A stretch of DNA of 64,000 bases. Source: Actinomadura spongiicola (GTDB lineage Bacteria; Actinomycetota; Actinomycetes; Streptosporangiales; Streptosporangiaceae). Both the position numbers and the translations under genes were made by a program. The notes beneath the pieces are model-generated. The model did not search any database. It saw only the letters and a list, made by a program, of their open reading frames with translations, and was not told the origin of the DNA. This document shows, one piece after another, positions 1 to 8,763 of this stretch (position 1 is its first letter; the number at the start of each line of letters is the position of its first letter). Where the stretch lies: positions 186,001 to 250,000 of the forward strand of contig NZ_QVNQ01000008.1 in assembly GCF_003432485.1 (NCBI RefSeq). The letters are read 5' to 3'.

Positions 1-540
1 GAGCTGAACACCGAGGTGCAGGCCCGCAGGGGCTTCACGGTCATCGCGACCGCCAACGACCGCGACCGGGGCGTCAACGAGCTGTCCAGCGCGCTGCGTC
101 GCCGGTTCAACACCGTCGTGCTGCCGCTGCCCGAGTCCGTCGAGGACGAGGTCGACATCGTGGCGCGCCGCGTCGACCAGATCGGCGCCGGGCTGGAGCT
201 GCCCGAGGCCCCGGCGGGGCTGGAGGAGATCCGCCGGGTCGTCACCGTGTTCCGGGAGCTGCGCTCGGGGATGACCGGCGACGGGCGGACGAAGCTGAAG
301 TCGCCCAGCGGGACCCTCAGCACCGCCGAGGCCATCTCGGTGATCACGAGCGGGCTGGCGCTGGCCGCGCACTTCGGCGACGGCGTGCTGCGCGCCGCGG
401 ACGTGGCGGGCGGGATCGTCGGCGCCGTCGTCCAGGACCCGGTGTCGGACCGGGTGGTGTGGCGGGAGTACCTGGAGGCGGTCGTCCGGGACCGTCCGGA
501 GTGGCGGGACTTCTACCGTGCCTGCCGGGAGGTGTCTTGA
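1..540 (+). CDS. MoxR-type AAA+ ATPase, C-terminal part (YehL-like), cut by window start
   Basis: The reading frame is open from base 1, so the N-terminus with Walker A and B lies outside the window. What remains fits the second half of a MoxR-family AAA+ domain: a sensor-1 strand (TVIATANDRD), an arginine-rich helix ending in RRRF that matches the arginine-finger region, then a helical lid of about 110 residues. The stop codon overlaps the TTG start of the DUF5682 gene, and that gene overlaps a VWA gene, so the three are translationally coupled. The same order of AAA+, DUF5682 and VWA proteins is known as YehL-YehM-YehP in enterobacteria and is common in actinomycetes. MoxR ATPases generally act as chaperones on VWA partners; the substrate of this system is not known. 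Confidence 0.85.
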   Translation, partial: ELNTEVQARRGFTVIATANDRDRGVNELSSALRRRFNTVVLPLPESVEDEVDIVARRVDQIGAGLELPEAPAGLEEIRRVVTVFRELRSGMTGDGRTKLKSPSGTLSTAEAISVITSGLALAAHFGDGVLRAADVAGGIVGAVVQDPVSDRVVWREYLEAVVRDRPEWRDFYRACREVS

Positions 541-2876
541 GCCACGTCGAGGTCTACGGGATCCGGCACCACGGGCCCGGCTCGGCGCGGGCGCTGCGCG
601 GCGCCCTGGAGGAGTTCAAGCCGGACGCGGTGCTGATCGAGGGCCCGCCGGAGGCCGACCCGATCGTGGAGCTGGCCGGTGACCCGGACATGGTGCCGCC
701 GGTCGCGCTCCTCGCCTACTCCCCCGCCCCGACGTCCGGCTCCGCCGCCGGCTCGGGGGAGGGCGGTGGCGACGGTGACCGCGACCGGAAGGCCGCGTTC
801 TGGCCGTTCGCCGAGTTCAGCCCCGAATGGCAGGCGATCCGGTACGCGCTCGGCGCGGGCGTCCCCGTCCGTTTCTGTGACCTTCCGGCCGCGCACCAGC
901 TCGTCCCGGCCGACGACGACGAGCACGAGGACGAGGCAGCGGAGGACGCAGCGGAGGAGGTCGAGGCGTCCGGGGACGCGGCGGAGGTGATCCGGCTCGA
1001 CCCGCTCGGCTGGCTGGCCAAGGCCGCAGGTTACGACGACGCCGAACGGTGGTGGGACGACGTCGTGGAGCATCGCGGCGGCGGCCCGTCCCCGTTCGCC
1101 GCGATCGCGGAGGCCATGACGGAGCTGCGCGAGCAGCTCGCCGCGCTGCCGGAGGGGAAGGCGTCCGCGGCGCTGCCGCCCGGCCACGCGCTGCGCGAGG
1201 AGCGGCGCGAGGCCCACATGCGGCGGACGCTGCGCCGCACCCTCAAGGAGGGGCACGAGCGGGTCGCGGTGGTCTGCGGCGCGTGGCACGTCCCGGCCCT
1301 GCGGGCGAAGGTCCCGGCGGCGCACGACGACCGGACGTTGCGCGGCCTGCCGAAGGCCAAGGTCGCGATGACCTGGGTGCCGTGGACGCACGGGCGGCTC
1401 GCGGGCTGGTCCGGGTACGGCGCGGGCGTCCGGTCCCCCGGCTGGTACCACCATCTGTTCATCGCCCGGGACCGTCCGATCGAACGGTGGCTGACCGCCG
1501 CGGCCCGCGTCCTGCGCGAGGAGGATCTGCACGTCTCGTCGGCGCACGTCATCGAGGCGGTGCGGCTCGCCGAGGCGCTCGCGGCGCTGCGCGGCCGCCC
1601 CCTCGCGGGGCTGGACGAGGTGACCGAGGCGACGCGGGCGGTGCTGTGCGAGGGCGCCGACCTGCCCGTCGACCTGATCCAGAAGCGGATGGTGGTGGGC
1701 GAGCGGCTCGGCGCCGTCCCTGAGCGGACGCCGATGGTGCCGCTCGCCCGCGACCTGCGGGCCGAGCAGCGGCGGCTCCGGCTCAAACCGTCCGCCCTCG
1801 ACCGGGAGCAGGACCTCGACCTGCGCAAACCCACCGATCTCGACCGCAGCAGGCTGCTGCACCGGCTCCGCCTCCTGGACGTGCCCTGGGGCGTCCCGGC
1901 GGAGACCGGCCGGTCCAAGGGCACGTTCCGGGAGACGTGGACGCTGACCTGGCGGCCCGAGTTCGACGTCGAGCTGATCGAGGCGAGCGCGTGGGGCACC
2001 ACGGTGCGCGGCGCGGCCACCGCCCGCGCCGAGTCGCTCGCCGCGCACGCGACCGCGCTCGCCGACCTGACGTCGGTGGCGGAACGGTGCCTGCTCGCCG
2101 ACCTCGGCGACGCGCTGCCCACCGTGATGCGGGCGCTCGCCGACCGGGCCGCGGTCGACACCGACGTCGCGCACCTGATGGCGGCGATGCCCGCGCTGGT
2201 CAGGGCGCTGCGGTACGGGGACGTCCGCGGCACGTCCACCGGTCCGCTCCGCACGGTCGTCGACGGCCTCGTCGTCCGCGTCTGCGTCGGCCTGCCACCG
2301 GCGATCACGGGCCTGGACGACGACGCCGCCCGCGAGTTCCTCGGCCGTGTCGACGACGTCCACGGCGCCCTGTCGCTGCTCGCCGACGACGGTCACCTCG
2401 AACGCTGGCGCCGCACGCTGGAGGGCCTCGTCGGCCGCCCGGACACCCTGCACGGCCTCATCGACGGCCGCCTCACCCGCCTCCTGCACGACGCGGGCCG
2501 CCTGGACGACGTCCCCGACCGGATGGCGCGGGTGGTGTCGACGGGCACCGAGCCCGCCCGCGCCGCCGCCTGGATCGAGGGCTTCCTGTCCGGCGGCGCG
2601 CTGCTCCTCGTGCACGACGAGACACTCCTCCGCCTCGTCGACGGATGGGTCTCCGACCTGCCCGGCGACTCGTTCACCGACGTCCTGCCGCTGCTGCGCC
2701 GCACCTTCGGCGCGTACGCGGCCAACGAGCGCCGCGCCATCGGCGAACGGCTGCGGAACCTGGACCACGCGCCCGCCGCGGCGTCCCGGCCGTCCGAGGA
2801 CGACGTGGACGAGGCCCGCGCGGCGGCGGCGACCACCACGACCCTGCGGATCCTCGGATGGGAGCGATGGGCATGA
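537..2876 (+). CDS. DUF5682 family protein (YehM-like)
   Basis: A 779-residue cytosolic protein of the DUF5682 family, the usual middle member of the MoxR-DUF5682-VWA trio. I place the start at a TTG overlapping the upstream stop (TTGA), with GGGAGG at 527-532; the frame is open further upstream but that overlaps the ATPase gene. The first residues contain the family-typical GIRHHGPGSARALR motif (about residues 7-20), followed by an 'IEGPPEAD' segment that resembles an active or binding site. A very acidic insert lies near residues 125-145. The rest is alpha-helical and rich in Leu/Arg. The gene ends in an ATGA overlap with the VWA gene. Its biochemical activity is unknown; a role with the neighbouring ATPase is inferred from conserved gene order. 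Confidence 0.85.
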   Translation: MSHVEVYGIRHHGPGSARALRGALEEFKPDAVLIEGPPEADPIVELAGDPDMVPPVALLAYSPAPTSGSAAGSGEGGGDGDRDRKAAFWPFAEFSPEWQAIRYALGAGVPVRFCDLPAAHQLVPADDDEHEDEAAEDAAEEVEASGDAAEVIRLDPLGWLAKAAGYDDAERWWDDVVEHRGGGPSPFAAIAEAMTELREQLAALPEGKASAALPPGHALREERREAHMRRTLRRTLKEGHERVAVVCGAWHVPALRAKVPAAHDDRTLRGLPKAKVAMTWVPWTHGRLAGWSGYGAGVRSPGWYHHLFIARDRPIERWLTAAARVLREEDLHVSSAHVIEAVRLAEALAALRGRPLAGLDEVTEATRAVLCEGADLPVDLIQKRMVVGERLGAVPERTPMVPLARDLRAEQRRLRLKPSALDREQDLDLRKPTDLDRSRLLHRLRLLDVPWGVPAETGRSKGTFRETWTLTWRPEFDVELIEASAWGTTVRGAATARAESLAAHATALADLTSVAERCLLADLGDALPTVMRALADRAAVDTDVAHLMAAMPALVRALRYGDVRGTSTGPLRTVVDGLVVRVCVGLPPAITGLDDDAAREFLGRVDDVHGALSLLADDGHLERWRRTLEGLVGRPDTLHGLIDGRLTRLLHDAGRLDDVPDRMARVVSTGTEPARAAAWIEGFLSGGALLLVHDETLLRLVDGWVSDLPGDSFTDVLPLLRRTFGAYAANERRAIGERLRNLDHAPAAASRPSEDDVDEARAAAATTTTLRILGWERWA

Positions 2877-4066
2877 GCGAGGGCGACGGCGGCGGCGACC
2901 GCGAGCGGTTGCGACGGTGGCGGCTGGTGCTCGGCGGCGACCGGGCCGACGGCACCGGCGTGTCGCTCAGCGGCGACGACGTGCGTATGGACGGGGCGCT
3001 GGAGAGGCTCTACGGCGCCGGGGAGGGCGAGGGGCGGCCCAGGCCGGGGCGGCGCGGCGCCGGGCTCGGCGACTCCGCGCCGTCCGTGGCGCGGTGGCTC
3101 GGCGACATCCGGTCCTACTTCCCGTCGAGCGTCGTGCAGATCATGCAGAAGGACGCGATCGAGCGGCTCGACCTCACGCGGCTGCTGCTGGAGCCGGAGA
3201 TGCTGGACGCCGTCGAACCGGACGTCCACCTGGTCGGCACGCTGATGTCCCTGAACCGGGTGCTGCCCGACCGGGCGCGTGAGTCGGCGCGTGCGGTGGT
3301 CCGGAAGGTCGTCCAGGACCTGGAGCGGAGGCTGGCGAACAAGACGCGGTCGGCGGTCGGCGGGGCGCTGGACCGGTCGGCGCGGGTGCTGCGGCCGAGG
3401 CGGCTCGCCGACGTCGACTGGGAGCGGACGATCCGCGCGAACCTGCGGCACTACCTGCCCGAGCACGGCACCCTCGTCCCGGAGCGGTTGATCGGGTACG
3501 GGCGGCGGCGGCAGGCCGTGAAACGGGACGTGATCCTCGCCATCGACCAGAGCGGGTCGATGGCGGCGTCGCTGGTGTACGCGAGCGTGTTCGGCGCGGT
3601 GCTCGCGTCGATGCGGTCGCTGCGGACGTCGCTGGTGGTGTTCGACACCAACGTCGTCGACCTGACCGACCAGCTGCACGACCCGGTGGAGGTGCTGTTC
3701 GGCACGCAGCTCGGTGGCGGCACCGACATCAACCGCGCCGTCGCGTACTGCCAGGGCCTGGTGACGCGCCCGAACGACACGATCCTCGTGCTGATCAGCG
3801 ACCTGTACGAGGGCGGGATCCGGGACGAGCTGTTGCGGCGCGTCGCGGCGCTGACGGCGGCGGGCGTGCAGGTCGTCGTGCTGCTCGCCCTGTCGGACGA
3901 GGGCGCGCCCGCCTACGACCACACGAACGCGGCGGCGCTCGCCGCGATGGACGTCCCGGCGTTCGCGTGCACCCCGGACGCGTTCCCCGAGCTGATGGCC
4001 GCCGCGATCGAACGCCGCGACCTGCGGGAATGGTCGGAGCGGCAGACGGCCGCGTCAGCGGGGTGA
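2873..4066 (+). CDS. VWA domain protein (YehP-like)
   Basis: A 397-residue protein with a C-terminal von Willebrand factor A domain. The MIDAS metal site is visible: DQSGSMAAS near residues 224-232 gives the DxSxS loop, GGGTDI near 280 supplies the Thr, and SDLYEGG supplies the last Asp. The N-terminal half is the helical region seen in YehP-type proteins. The start is the ATG that overlaps the upstream stop (ATGA), preceded by GGGAG at 2860-2864. VWA proteins of this class are the usual partners of MoxR ATPases, and the coupling with the two upstream genes fits a complex. The 3' end overlaps the convergent kinase gene by 12 bp. Confidence 0.9.
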   Translation: MSEGDGGGDRERLRRWRLVLGGDRADGTGVSLSGDDVRMDGALERLYGAGEGEGRPRPGRRGAGLGDSAPSVARWLGDIRSYFPSSVVQIMQKDAIERLDLTRLLLEPEMLDAVEPDVHLVGTLMSLNRVLPDRARESARAVVRKVVQDLERRLANKTRSAVGGALDRSARVLRPRRLADVDWERTIRANLRHYLPEHGTLVPERLIGYGRRRQAVKRDVILAIDQSGSMAASLVYASVFGAVLASMRSLRTSLVVFDTNVVDLTDQLHDPVEVLFGTQLGGGTDINRAVAYCQGLVTRPNDTILVLISDLYEGGIRDELLRRVAALTAAGVQVVVLLALSDEGAPAYDHTNAAALAAMDVPAFACTPDAFPELMAAAIERRDLREWSERQTAASAG

Positions 4067-5776
4067 ACGCGACAGGCCCCGCGCCAGGAGGATCACGACG
4101 ACGCCGGTCAGGACGGCGTGCCCGGCCAGCGCGAACGCCTCGATCCGCACCAGGGCGCCCCACGCGCCCCACATCGCGACGCGGGTGACGCGCGCCGCCA
4201 TCACCGTCCACGCGGCGGTCCGGCCGCCGCGCCAGGCGAGGATCACCGCGACGAGCGTGACCACGGCCACCACGGCGAACGAGGCCGCGACCACGGGCAG
4301 CAGGGCGCCGCCGTCACCCTCGCTGAGGGACGGCAACGCGATCAGGACGGCGAGCGCGGCGACGTCGAGCGCGGCGAGCAGCCCGGCGAGCACCAGCCCG
4401 ACTCCGAGCGCCGCCCCACGCCGAAGGGGCCGAGGCCGCGACGCGGCCCCCGGGAACGCGGGAACCGTCCGCGCCTCCGGACCCCGAATGAACGGCACCG
4501 CACCAGGCGTCCCCGAGTCGGACAACGCCACGCCGGGCGCGACTTCGCCGGAGAACGCCATGCCGGACGATACGCCAGGCGACACCGCGCCGGACCCCGC
4601 AGCACCGCTCGACGCCGCGCCAGGCCAAGCCGAAGCAGGCGACGCCGCGCCAGGTGATACCGCGCCGGGGTGCGCGGAGGCGGGCGAGACCGAGCCGGGT
4701 GACGCCATGCCGGACGACACGCCAGGCGACGCCGCGCCAGGCCAAGCCGAAGCAGGCGTCGCCGCGCCGGGTGATACCGCGTCGGGGTGCGCGGAGGTGG
4801 GGAAGGTCGCGTCTTGCGACGCTGAGTCAGGCCTCGCGGTGCCGGGAGGGAAGTGGATCGTCGTGGGGGTGGCGTCTTCGGGCGGCTCAGTGGTCGGTCG
4901 CCGGTTGTGCGGCGCGGGGGCGGTGTTCGCGGGGGTGGTCTCCAGGCGGGCGTGCTTCTCCCGTTCGCCGAGGAGCCACAGCAGGACGTCCTCGGACGCG
5001 GGGCGGGCCTTCGGGTCCTTGGCGAGGCAGGCGGCGGCGACGTCGGCGAGCGGGCTCGGCAGAACGCTCAGGTCGGGCGTCTCGTGCATGATCCGGTTCA
5101 TCACGGCGGGCAGCGATCCCCCGGCGAACGGGTCGCGGCCGGTGGCGGCGAACAGCAGCGTGCCCGCCCAGGCGAACAGGTCGGTGGACGGCCCGACCCG
5201 GCCGGAGAACTGCTCGGGCGCCATGTAGGCGGGCGTGCCGACGACCTGGGAGATCAGGGTGGCGCCGGTGTCGAACGCGCGGGCTATGCCGAAGTCGATC
5301 ACGCGGGGGCCGTCCGGGCCCATCAGCACGTTCTGCGGTTTGAGGTCGCGGTGCACGACGCCCGCGCGGTGGATCGCCGACAGCGCCGTCACCGAGCTGA
5401 TCGCGAGCCGGTCGAGGTCGGCGCCGGCGCGCGGGCCCTCGTCCCGGACGAGGTGGCGCAGCGACCGTCCCGGCACGTACTCGCTGACGATGTAGGGCCG
5501 GTCGCCGGCGGTGTCGGCGTCGAGCATCTGCGCGGTGCAGAACCCGGCGACGCGCTGGAGGAGGGCCAGCTCGCGGACGAACCGTTCCCGCGCCCCCGCG
5601 TTGCCGACCAGTTGCGCGTGCAGCAGCTTGACGGCGACGCGGTCCGGACCTTTCCCGGGCCGCGCGGGACGGCCGAGGTACACCACGCCCTGGCCGCCGG
5701 TGCCGAGCCTGCCGAGCAGCTCCCAGCCGCCGAGCCGGGTCGGATCGGCGGACGTGAGGGGAGCCGGGCTCGCCAT
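4055..5776 (-). CDS. Membrane-bound Ser/Thr protein kinase (PknB-like) with Pro/Ala/Ser repeat linker
   Basis: A 573-residue Hanks-type kinase. Visible motifs are the glycine loop GTGGQGVVY (about residues 23-31), VAVKLL with the ATP-binding Lys, HRDLKPQN (about 142-149), DFG (about 160) and APEQF. After the kinase domain comes a roughly 150-residue linker of Ala/Ser/Pro/Gly built from imperfect repeats such as 'ASPGA' and 'SPASAWPGAAS', encoded by near-identical DNA blocks 117 bp apart. The C-terminus has about four hydrophobic segments instead of an extracellular PASTA sensor. The start ATG is preceded by GGGGGTGG; the much longer upstream open frame is spurious. The gene is divergent from a DUF6777 lipoprotein gene. 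Targets are unknown. Confidence 0.9.
   Translation of the reverse strand: MASPAPLTSADPTRLGGWELLGRLGTGGQGVVYLGRPARPGKGPDRVAVKLLHAQLVGNAGARERFVRELALLQRVAGFCTAQMLDADTAGDRPYIVSEYVPGRSLRHLVRDEGPRAGADLDRLAISSVTALSAIHRAGVVHRDLKPQNVLMGPDGPRVIDFGIARAFDTGATLISQVVGTPAYMAPEQFSGRVGPSTDLFAWAGTLLFAATGRDPFAGGSLPAVMNRIMHETPDLSVLPSPLADVAAACLAKDPKARPASEDVLLWLLGEREKHARLETTPANTAPAPHNRRPTTEPPEDATPTTIHFPPGTARPDSASQDATFPTSAHPDAVSPGAATPASAWPGAASPGVSSGMASPGSVSPASAHPGAVSPGAASPASAWPGAASSGAAGSGAVSPGVSSGMAFSGEVAPGVALSDSGTPGAVPFIRGPEARTVPAFPGAASRPRPLRRGAALGVGLVLAGLLAALDVAALAVLIALPSLSEGDGGALLPVVAASFAVVAVVTLVAVILAWRGGRTAAWTVMAARVTRVAMWGAWGALVRIEAFALAGHAVLTGVVVILLARGLSRSPR
4554..4801. repeat. Imperfect direct repeats coding the kinase linker
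   Basis: Two near-identical blocks start at about 4611 and 4728, 117 bp apart (39 codons), and a shorter related block at 4554-4583 recurs at 4701-4730. The spacings are multiples of three, so the repeats grow or shrink the linker without breaking the frame. Confidence 0.75.
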
Positions 5777-5802
5777 TCGCCACCCCCGTCGGGTCCCCGA
5801 AA

Positions 5803-5819
5803 CCGGCCGTGACGGCCGG
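5803..5819. promoter_or_regulatory. Palindrome in the kinase 5' region
   Basis: CCGGCCGT and ACGGCCGG form perfect 8-bp arms around a single G, 27 bp upstream of the kinase start, in the 135-bp space between two divergent genes. It could be an operator or a leader hairpin. On the other strand, a TATAGG near 5876 is a candidate -10 for the lipoprotein gene. Confidence 0.4.
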
Positions 5820-5911
5820 CGAAGAAACTTTGAGCATTCGAGCGAGCACAAAACCCGGTCGCCCGGCATCAAAGAGTATAGGTTCGGCGAGCCCGAAGCG
5901 GGAGAGGAAAC

Positions 5912-7021
5912 ATGCGTGACATCCATTCGCCAATTCGACGGCGCGGGGTTTCCCCGGGGCCGGTCGTGGGCGCGGTCGTTGGCCTGGCACTGGTGGCGGG
6001 CGGCCTGTCCGGCTGCGGCGACGCGGGCGCGACGATCACCCGGCTGACGGTGGGCACGCCCGGCCCCGATCCGTACACCCGGATGGCGAACACCGACGAA
6101 CCGGCGGTGAAGAAGCGGCCCCGGGCGGGCGGGACGCAGGTGGGCGACTCGCCCGGCCTGTACGGCGGAACGCGGCGCGCGGCCACCTGTGACCAGGGGC
6201 GGCTGGCCGCGTTTCTCCAGGCCAACCCGGCCAAGGCGCGGGCGTGGGCGGGCGTGCACGGCATCCCCGTCAAGGACGTCGCCCGGTACGTGTCGCGGCT
6301 GACTCCGGTCCTGTTGCGCACCGACACGCTCGTCACCAACCACGGATACCGGGACGGGAAGGCGACGAGCGGCCCCGCCGTCCTTCAGGCCGGAATGGGC
6401 GTTTTGGTCAATGGTTACGGAGTGCCCGTAGTGAAGTGTAATTGCGGCAATCCGTTGACCCGTCCCGAGAAAAAGATCTCTGTTCGGAGCGCGACCTACA
6501 CTGGCCGATCCTGGCCGGGATTCACGAAGGAGAAAGTCACGAAGGTCCGCCCCAGAGACACCGGGAAGGGGCCGATCGTCACGTTCGTCCTCGTCGACCC
6601 GGAGGCGAGAATGGGATTCCAGCGACCCCGCGCCAGCGGCGGCGAGGCCGACGGACCGCCGATCGAACTGCCGTCCACCGAGACGGAGGCCCCGGTCAGC
6701 GACTCGCCGGCCCCGACGGACTCCGGATCCGAGTCCCCCGGCACCGGCACACCGGGCATGGAGTCGCCCGACACGGAAACGCCGGACACGGGGACGCCGG
6801 GCGACGGCACCCCCGACCCCGGGATGTCGCCCGCCTCACCGGGCGTGCCGTCCGAGGGGCCGGGTACGGGAACCGGCGACGGCTCGGGAACCGGTGATCC
6901 GGGAGGCGGTGATCCCGGAGGCGGAGGCGGAGGCGCGGCGCCGGGCGGTCCGTCGGAGGGGACCGTGTCCCTGCCACCGCCCACGCCCCCGTCCACCGAA
7001 CCTGGGGCGCCGGTTATCTGA
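5912..7021 (+). CDS. DUF6777 domain lipoprotein
   Basis: A 369-residue predicted lipoprotein. A basic N-terminus and hydrophobic stretch end in the lipobox GLSGC, with Cys35 as the lipidation site. The middle matches the actinomycete DUF6777 family as I know it: GDSPGLYGGTR, TPVLLRTDTLVTNHGYRDG, VLQAGMGVLV, VKCNCGNPL and RSWPGF. The C-terminal 140 residues are low-complexity Pro/Gly/Thr/Ser/Glu, a likely wall-spanning or flexible tail. The start has a good ribosome site (GGGAGAGGA). Its divergent neighbour is a Ser/Thr kinase. DUF6777 is, to my recollection, often found next to or fused with such kinases, so a sensory link is plausible. Function is otherwise unknown. Confidence 0.8.
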   Translation: MRDIHSPIRRRGVSPGPVVGAVVGLALVAGGLSGCGDAGATITRLTVGTPGPDPYTRMANTDEPAVKKRPRAGGTQVGDSPGLYGGTRRAATCDQGRLAAFLQANPAKARAWAGVHGIPVKDVARYVSRLTPVLLRTDTLVTNHGYRDGKATSGPAVLQAGMGVLVNGYGVPVVKCNCGNPLTRPEKKISVRSATYTGRSWPGFTKEKVTKVRPRDTGKGPIVTFVLVDPEARMGFQRPRASGGEADGPPIELPSTETEAPVSDSPAPTDSGSESPGTGTPGMESPDTETPDTGTPGDGTPDPGMSPASPGVPSEGPGTGTGDGSGTGDPGGGDPGGGGGGAAPGGPSEGTVSLPPPTPPSTEPGAPVI

Positions 7022-7110
7022 GTCGGGCGGGTCGTTCGGGCCGGTCAGGGCATGTTGGCTGGTCAGGGCTGGGAGATTGTCGGGGGCGGGCACAGTTTCC
7101 TCTTCGACGG

Positions 7111-7149
7111 ATCCCACTGCCCCAAGGGGTTCCCTTGGGGCAGTGGGAT
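7111..7149. promoter_or_regulatory. Perfect 18-bp inverted repeat over the arsR promoter
   Basis: The right arm CCCTTGGGGCAGTGGGAT (7132-7149) is the exact reverse complement of 7111-7128, with a 3-nt loop. Its end touches the hexamer TAGTCT (7149-7154), which lies 6 nt from the ATG at 7161 and would act as the -10 of a leaderless transcript. The palindrome therefore covers the -35/spacer region, as an autoregulatory operator would. It could also form a hairpin that ends transcription from the lipoprotein gene 90 bp upstream. Confidence 0.7.
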
Positions 7150-7160
7150 AGTCTGCACAT

Positions 7161-7562
7161 ATGAGCAGCCAATCAGATGTCGTCGCGCCGGTCGTCGAGG
7201 CCGAGGCCTGTGCCGTCCGCGTGGTCGATTCCGAGAAGGTCGCCATGGTCACCGCGTCCCTGCCGGACGCGGAGACGATCACGGAGCTGGCGCAGGTCTT
7301 CGGCCTGCTCGCCGACCCCGGACGGCTACGCGTGATCATCGCGCTGCTCGAAGGCGGCGAGATGTGCGTATGCGACATCGCCGCGTCCTGCGGACACTCG
7401 GAATCGGCGGTCTCGCACGCCCTGCGCCTGCTCCGCGCCAACCGCGTCGTCCGCGTGCGCCGGGCCGGGCGGATGGCCTACTACCGGCTGGACGACTCGC
7501 ACGTGCGGATGCTGCTCGACCTCGCCCTCACCCACATCGGTCACGGGACGGAGGGCACCTGA
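7161..7562 (+). CDS. ArsR/SmtB family metal-responsive repressor, zinc alpha-5 type
   Basis: A 133-residue winged-helix repressor. The HTH segment has the family signature MCVCDIAASCGHSESAVSHA. Near the C-terminus, Asp112, His114, His125 and His128 reproduce the DxH...HxxH spacing of the alpha-5 zinc site in CzrA and SmtB, so Zn(II) or a similar ion is the likely inducer. The gene lacks a Shine-Dalgarno and probably starts leaderless at 7161. It overlaps the following cation exporter gene by one base (TGATG). The expected circuit is repression of both genes until metal rises. An alternative start at 7245 would remove a non-conserved N-terminal tail. Confidence 0.9.
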   Translation: MSSQSDVVAPVVEAEACAVRVVDSEKVAMVTASLPDAETITELAQVFGLLADPGRLRVIIALLEGGEMCVCDIAASCGHSESAVSHALRLLRANRVVRVRRAGRMAYYRLDDSHVRMLLDLALTHIGHGTEGT

Positions 7563-8623
7563 TGGCACACCGGGAGAGCGGCCCCGCGAAACCCAGACGC
7601 GGCCACGGACACGGGCACGGGCATGGCCACGGGCACGGGCATGGCCACGGGCATGGACACGGGCACGGCGTCTCGCCGAACGCCGACCGTCGGCTCCTCG
7701 GCGGCGCGCTCGTCCTGATCGTCGTCTACATGGCGGGCGAGGTCACGATCGGCCTGATCGCCGGATCGCTGGCGCTGATCACCGACGCCGCGCACATGCT
7801 GACCGACGCGTTCGCGATCGCGCTGGCCCTGGTCGCGATGCGGATCGCCGCACGGCCGCCGCGGGCCGGTTTCACCTACGGGCTGCGCCGCGCCGAGATC
7901 CTGTCCGCGCAGCTGAACGGGCTGACGCTGATCCTGCTCACCGTCTACTTCGTGTACGAGGGCATCCGGCGGCTGATCGAACCGCACGACGTCGAGGGCC
8001 AGTTCGTGTTCTGGACGGCCCTCGCGGGCATCGCCGTCAACGTCGCCGCCACCATGCTGATCAGCCGGGCGGACCGCAGCAGCCTCAACGTCGAGGGCGC
8101 CTTCCAGCACATCCTCAACGACCTGTTCGCGTTCATCGCCACCGCCGTCGCCGGACTCGTCGTCTGGACGACCGGTTTCGCCCGCGCCGACGCCATCGCC
8201 TCGCTGGTGGTGGCCGCGCTCATGCTGAAAGCCGGGTACGGGCTGCTGAAGGACGCGGGACGGGTGCTGATGGAGGCCGCGCCCGCGGGCCTCGACCCGT
8301 CCGAGCTCGGCTCCCGCCTGGCCGGGCGTCCCTGCGTCGAGGAAGTCCACGACCTGCACGTGTGGGAGGTCAGCTCCGGCTACCCGGCGCTGTCGGCGCA
8401 CGTCCTCGTCGACACCAAGGGCGACTGCCACGCCGTCCGCCGCGACCTACAGGGGTTGCTGCGCGACTCGTACGGGATCACGCACACGACGCTGGAGGTC
8501 GACCACGTGGACGAACCGTCCGGCGGCGACCGGGTCCACTGCTCCGACCCGCACGGCCCCCGGCACGTGTCGGAAGGGGACGAACCGCACGAGCACGCGG
8601 GCAACGCGCCCTGCGACCACTGA
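7562..8623 (+). CDS. CDF family zinc/cation efflux protein with His-rich N-terminus
   Basis: A 353-residue cation diffusion facilitator of the CzcD/ZitB type. It exports divalent cations such as Zn(II) in exchange for protons at the inner membrane. Residues 13-36 are an almost pure Gly-His alternation, a metal-binding tail. Six hydrophobic segments follow. The transport site is visible as HxxxD in TM2 (His78, Asp82) and again HxxxD in TM5 (His183, Asp187). The C-terminal cytosolic domain ends in another cluster of His, Asp and Cys residues. It is coupled to the ArsR-type repressor just upstream, which confirms a metal-efflux operon. Confidence 0.93.
   Translation: MAHRESGPAKPRRGHGHGHGHGHGHGHGHGHGHGHGVSPNADRRLLGGALVLIVVYMAGEVTIGLIAGSLALITDAAHMLTDAFAIALALVAMRIAARPPRAGFTYGLRRAEILSAQLNGLTLILLTVYFVYEGIRRLIEPHDVEGQFVFWTALAGIAVNVAATMLISRADRSSLNVEGAFQHILNDLFAFIATAVAGLVVWTTGFARADAIASLVVAALMLKAGYGLLKDAGRVLMEAAPAGLDPSELGSRLAGRPCVEEVHDLHVWEVSSGYPALSAHVLVDTKGDCHAVRRDLQGLLRDSYGITHTTLEVDHVDEPSGGDRVHCSDPHGPRHVSEGDEPHEHAGNAPCDH
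7598..7670 (+). repeat. Gly-His codon microsatellite in the CDF gene
   Basis: Imperfect 6- and 18-bp units (variants of cacggg and catggccacggg) encode the Gly-His tail. Such tracts change length easily, so tail length is probably variable between strains. Confidence 0.8.
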
Positions 8624-8763
8624 CGGTCCGGACGCCGACAAGTCGGCCTTCTGACCTGGTTCATGTTTAAGGACGCGAAATCGGTTCATCACTCTCGGGC
8701 CGGGGGGCGCGTTTCACTCCCTTGGGCAGGGTGACGCGTTCGAGGAGGTGAGCGGAGCCCGAG

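Noticed and set aside
513..2768. Long minus-strand open frame (751 codons) opposite the DUF5682 gene
   Set aside because: Low-complexity Arg/Gly/Val translation, no motif, fully antisense to a gene with family motifs; a GC-frame artefact.
4554..4801. Possible CRISPR-like or non-coding tandem repeat
   Set aside because: Repeat spacing is in multiples of three and lies inside the kinase frame as a Ser/Pro/Ala linker; no unique spacers.
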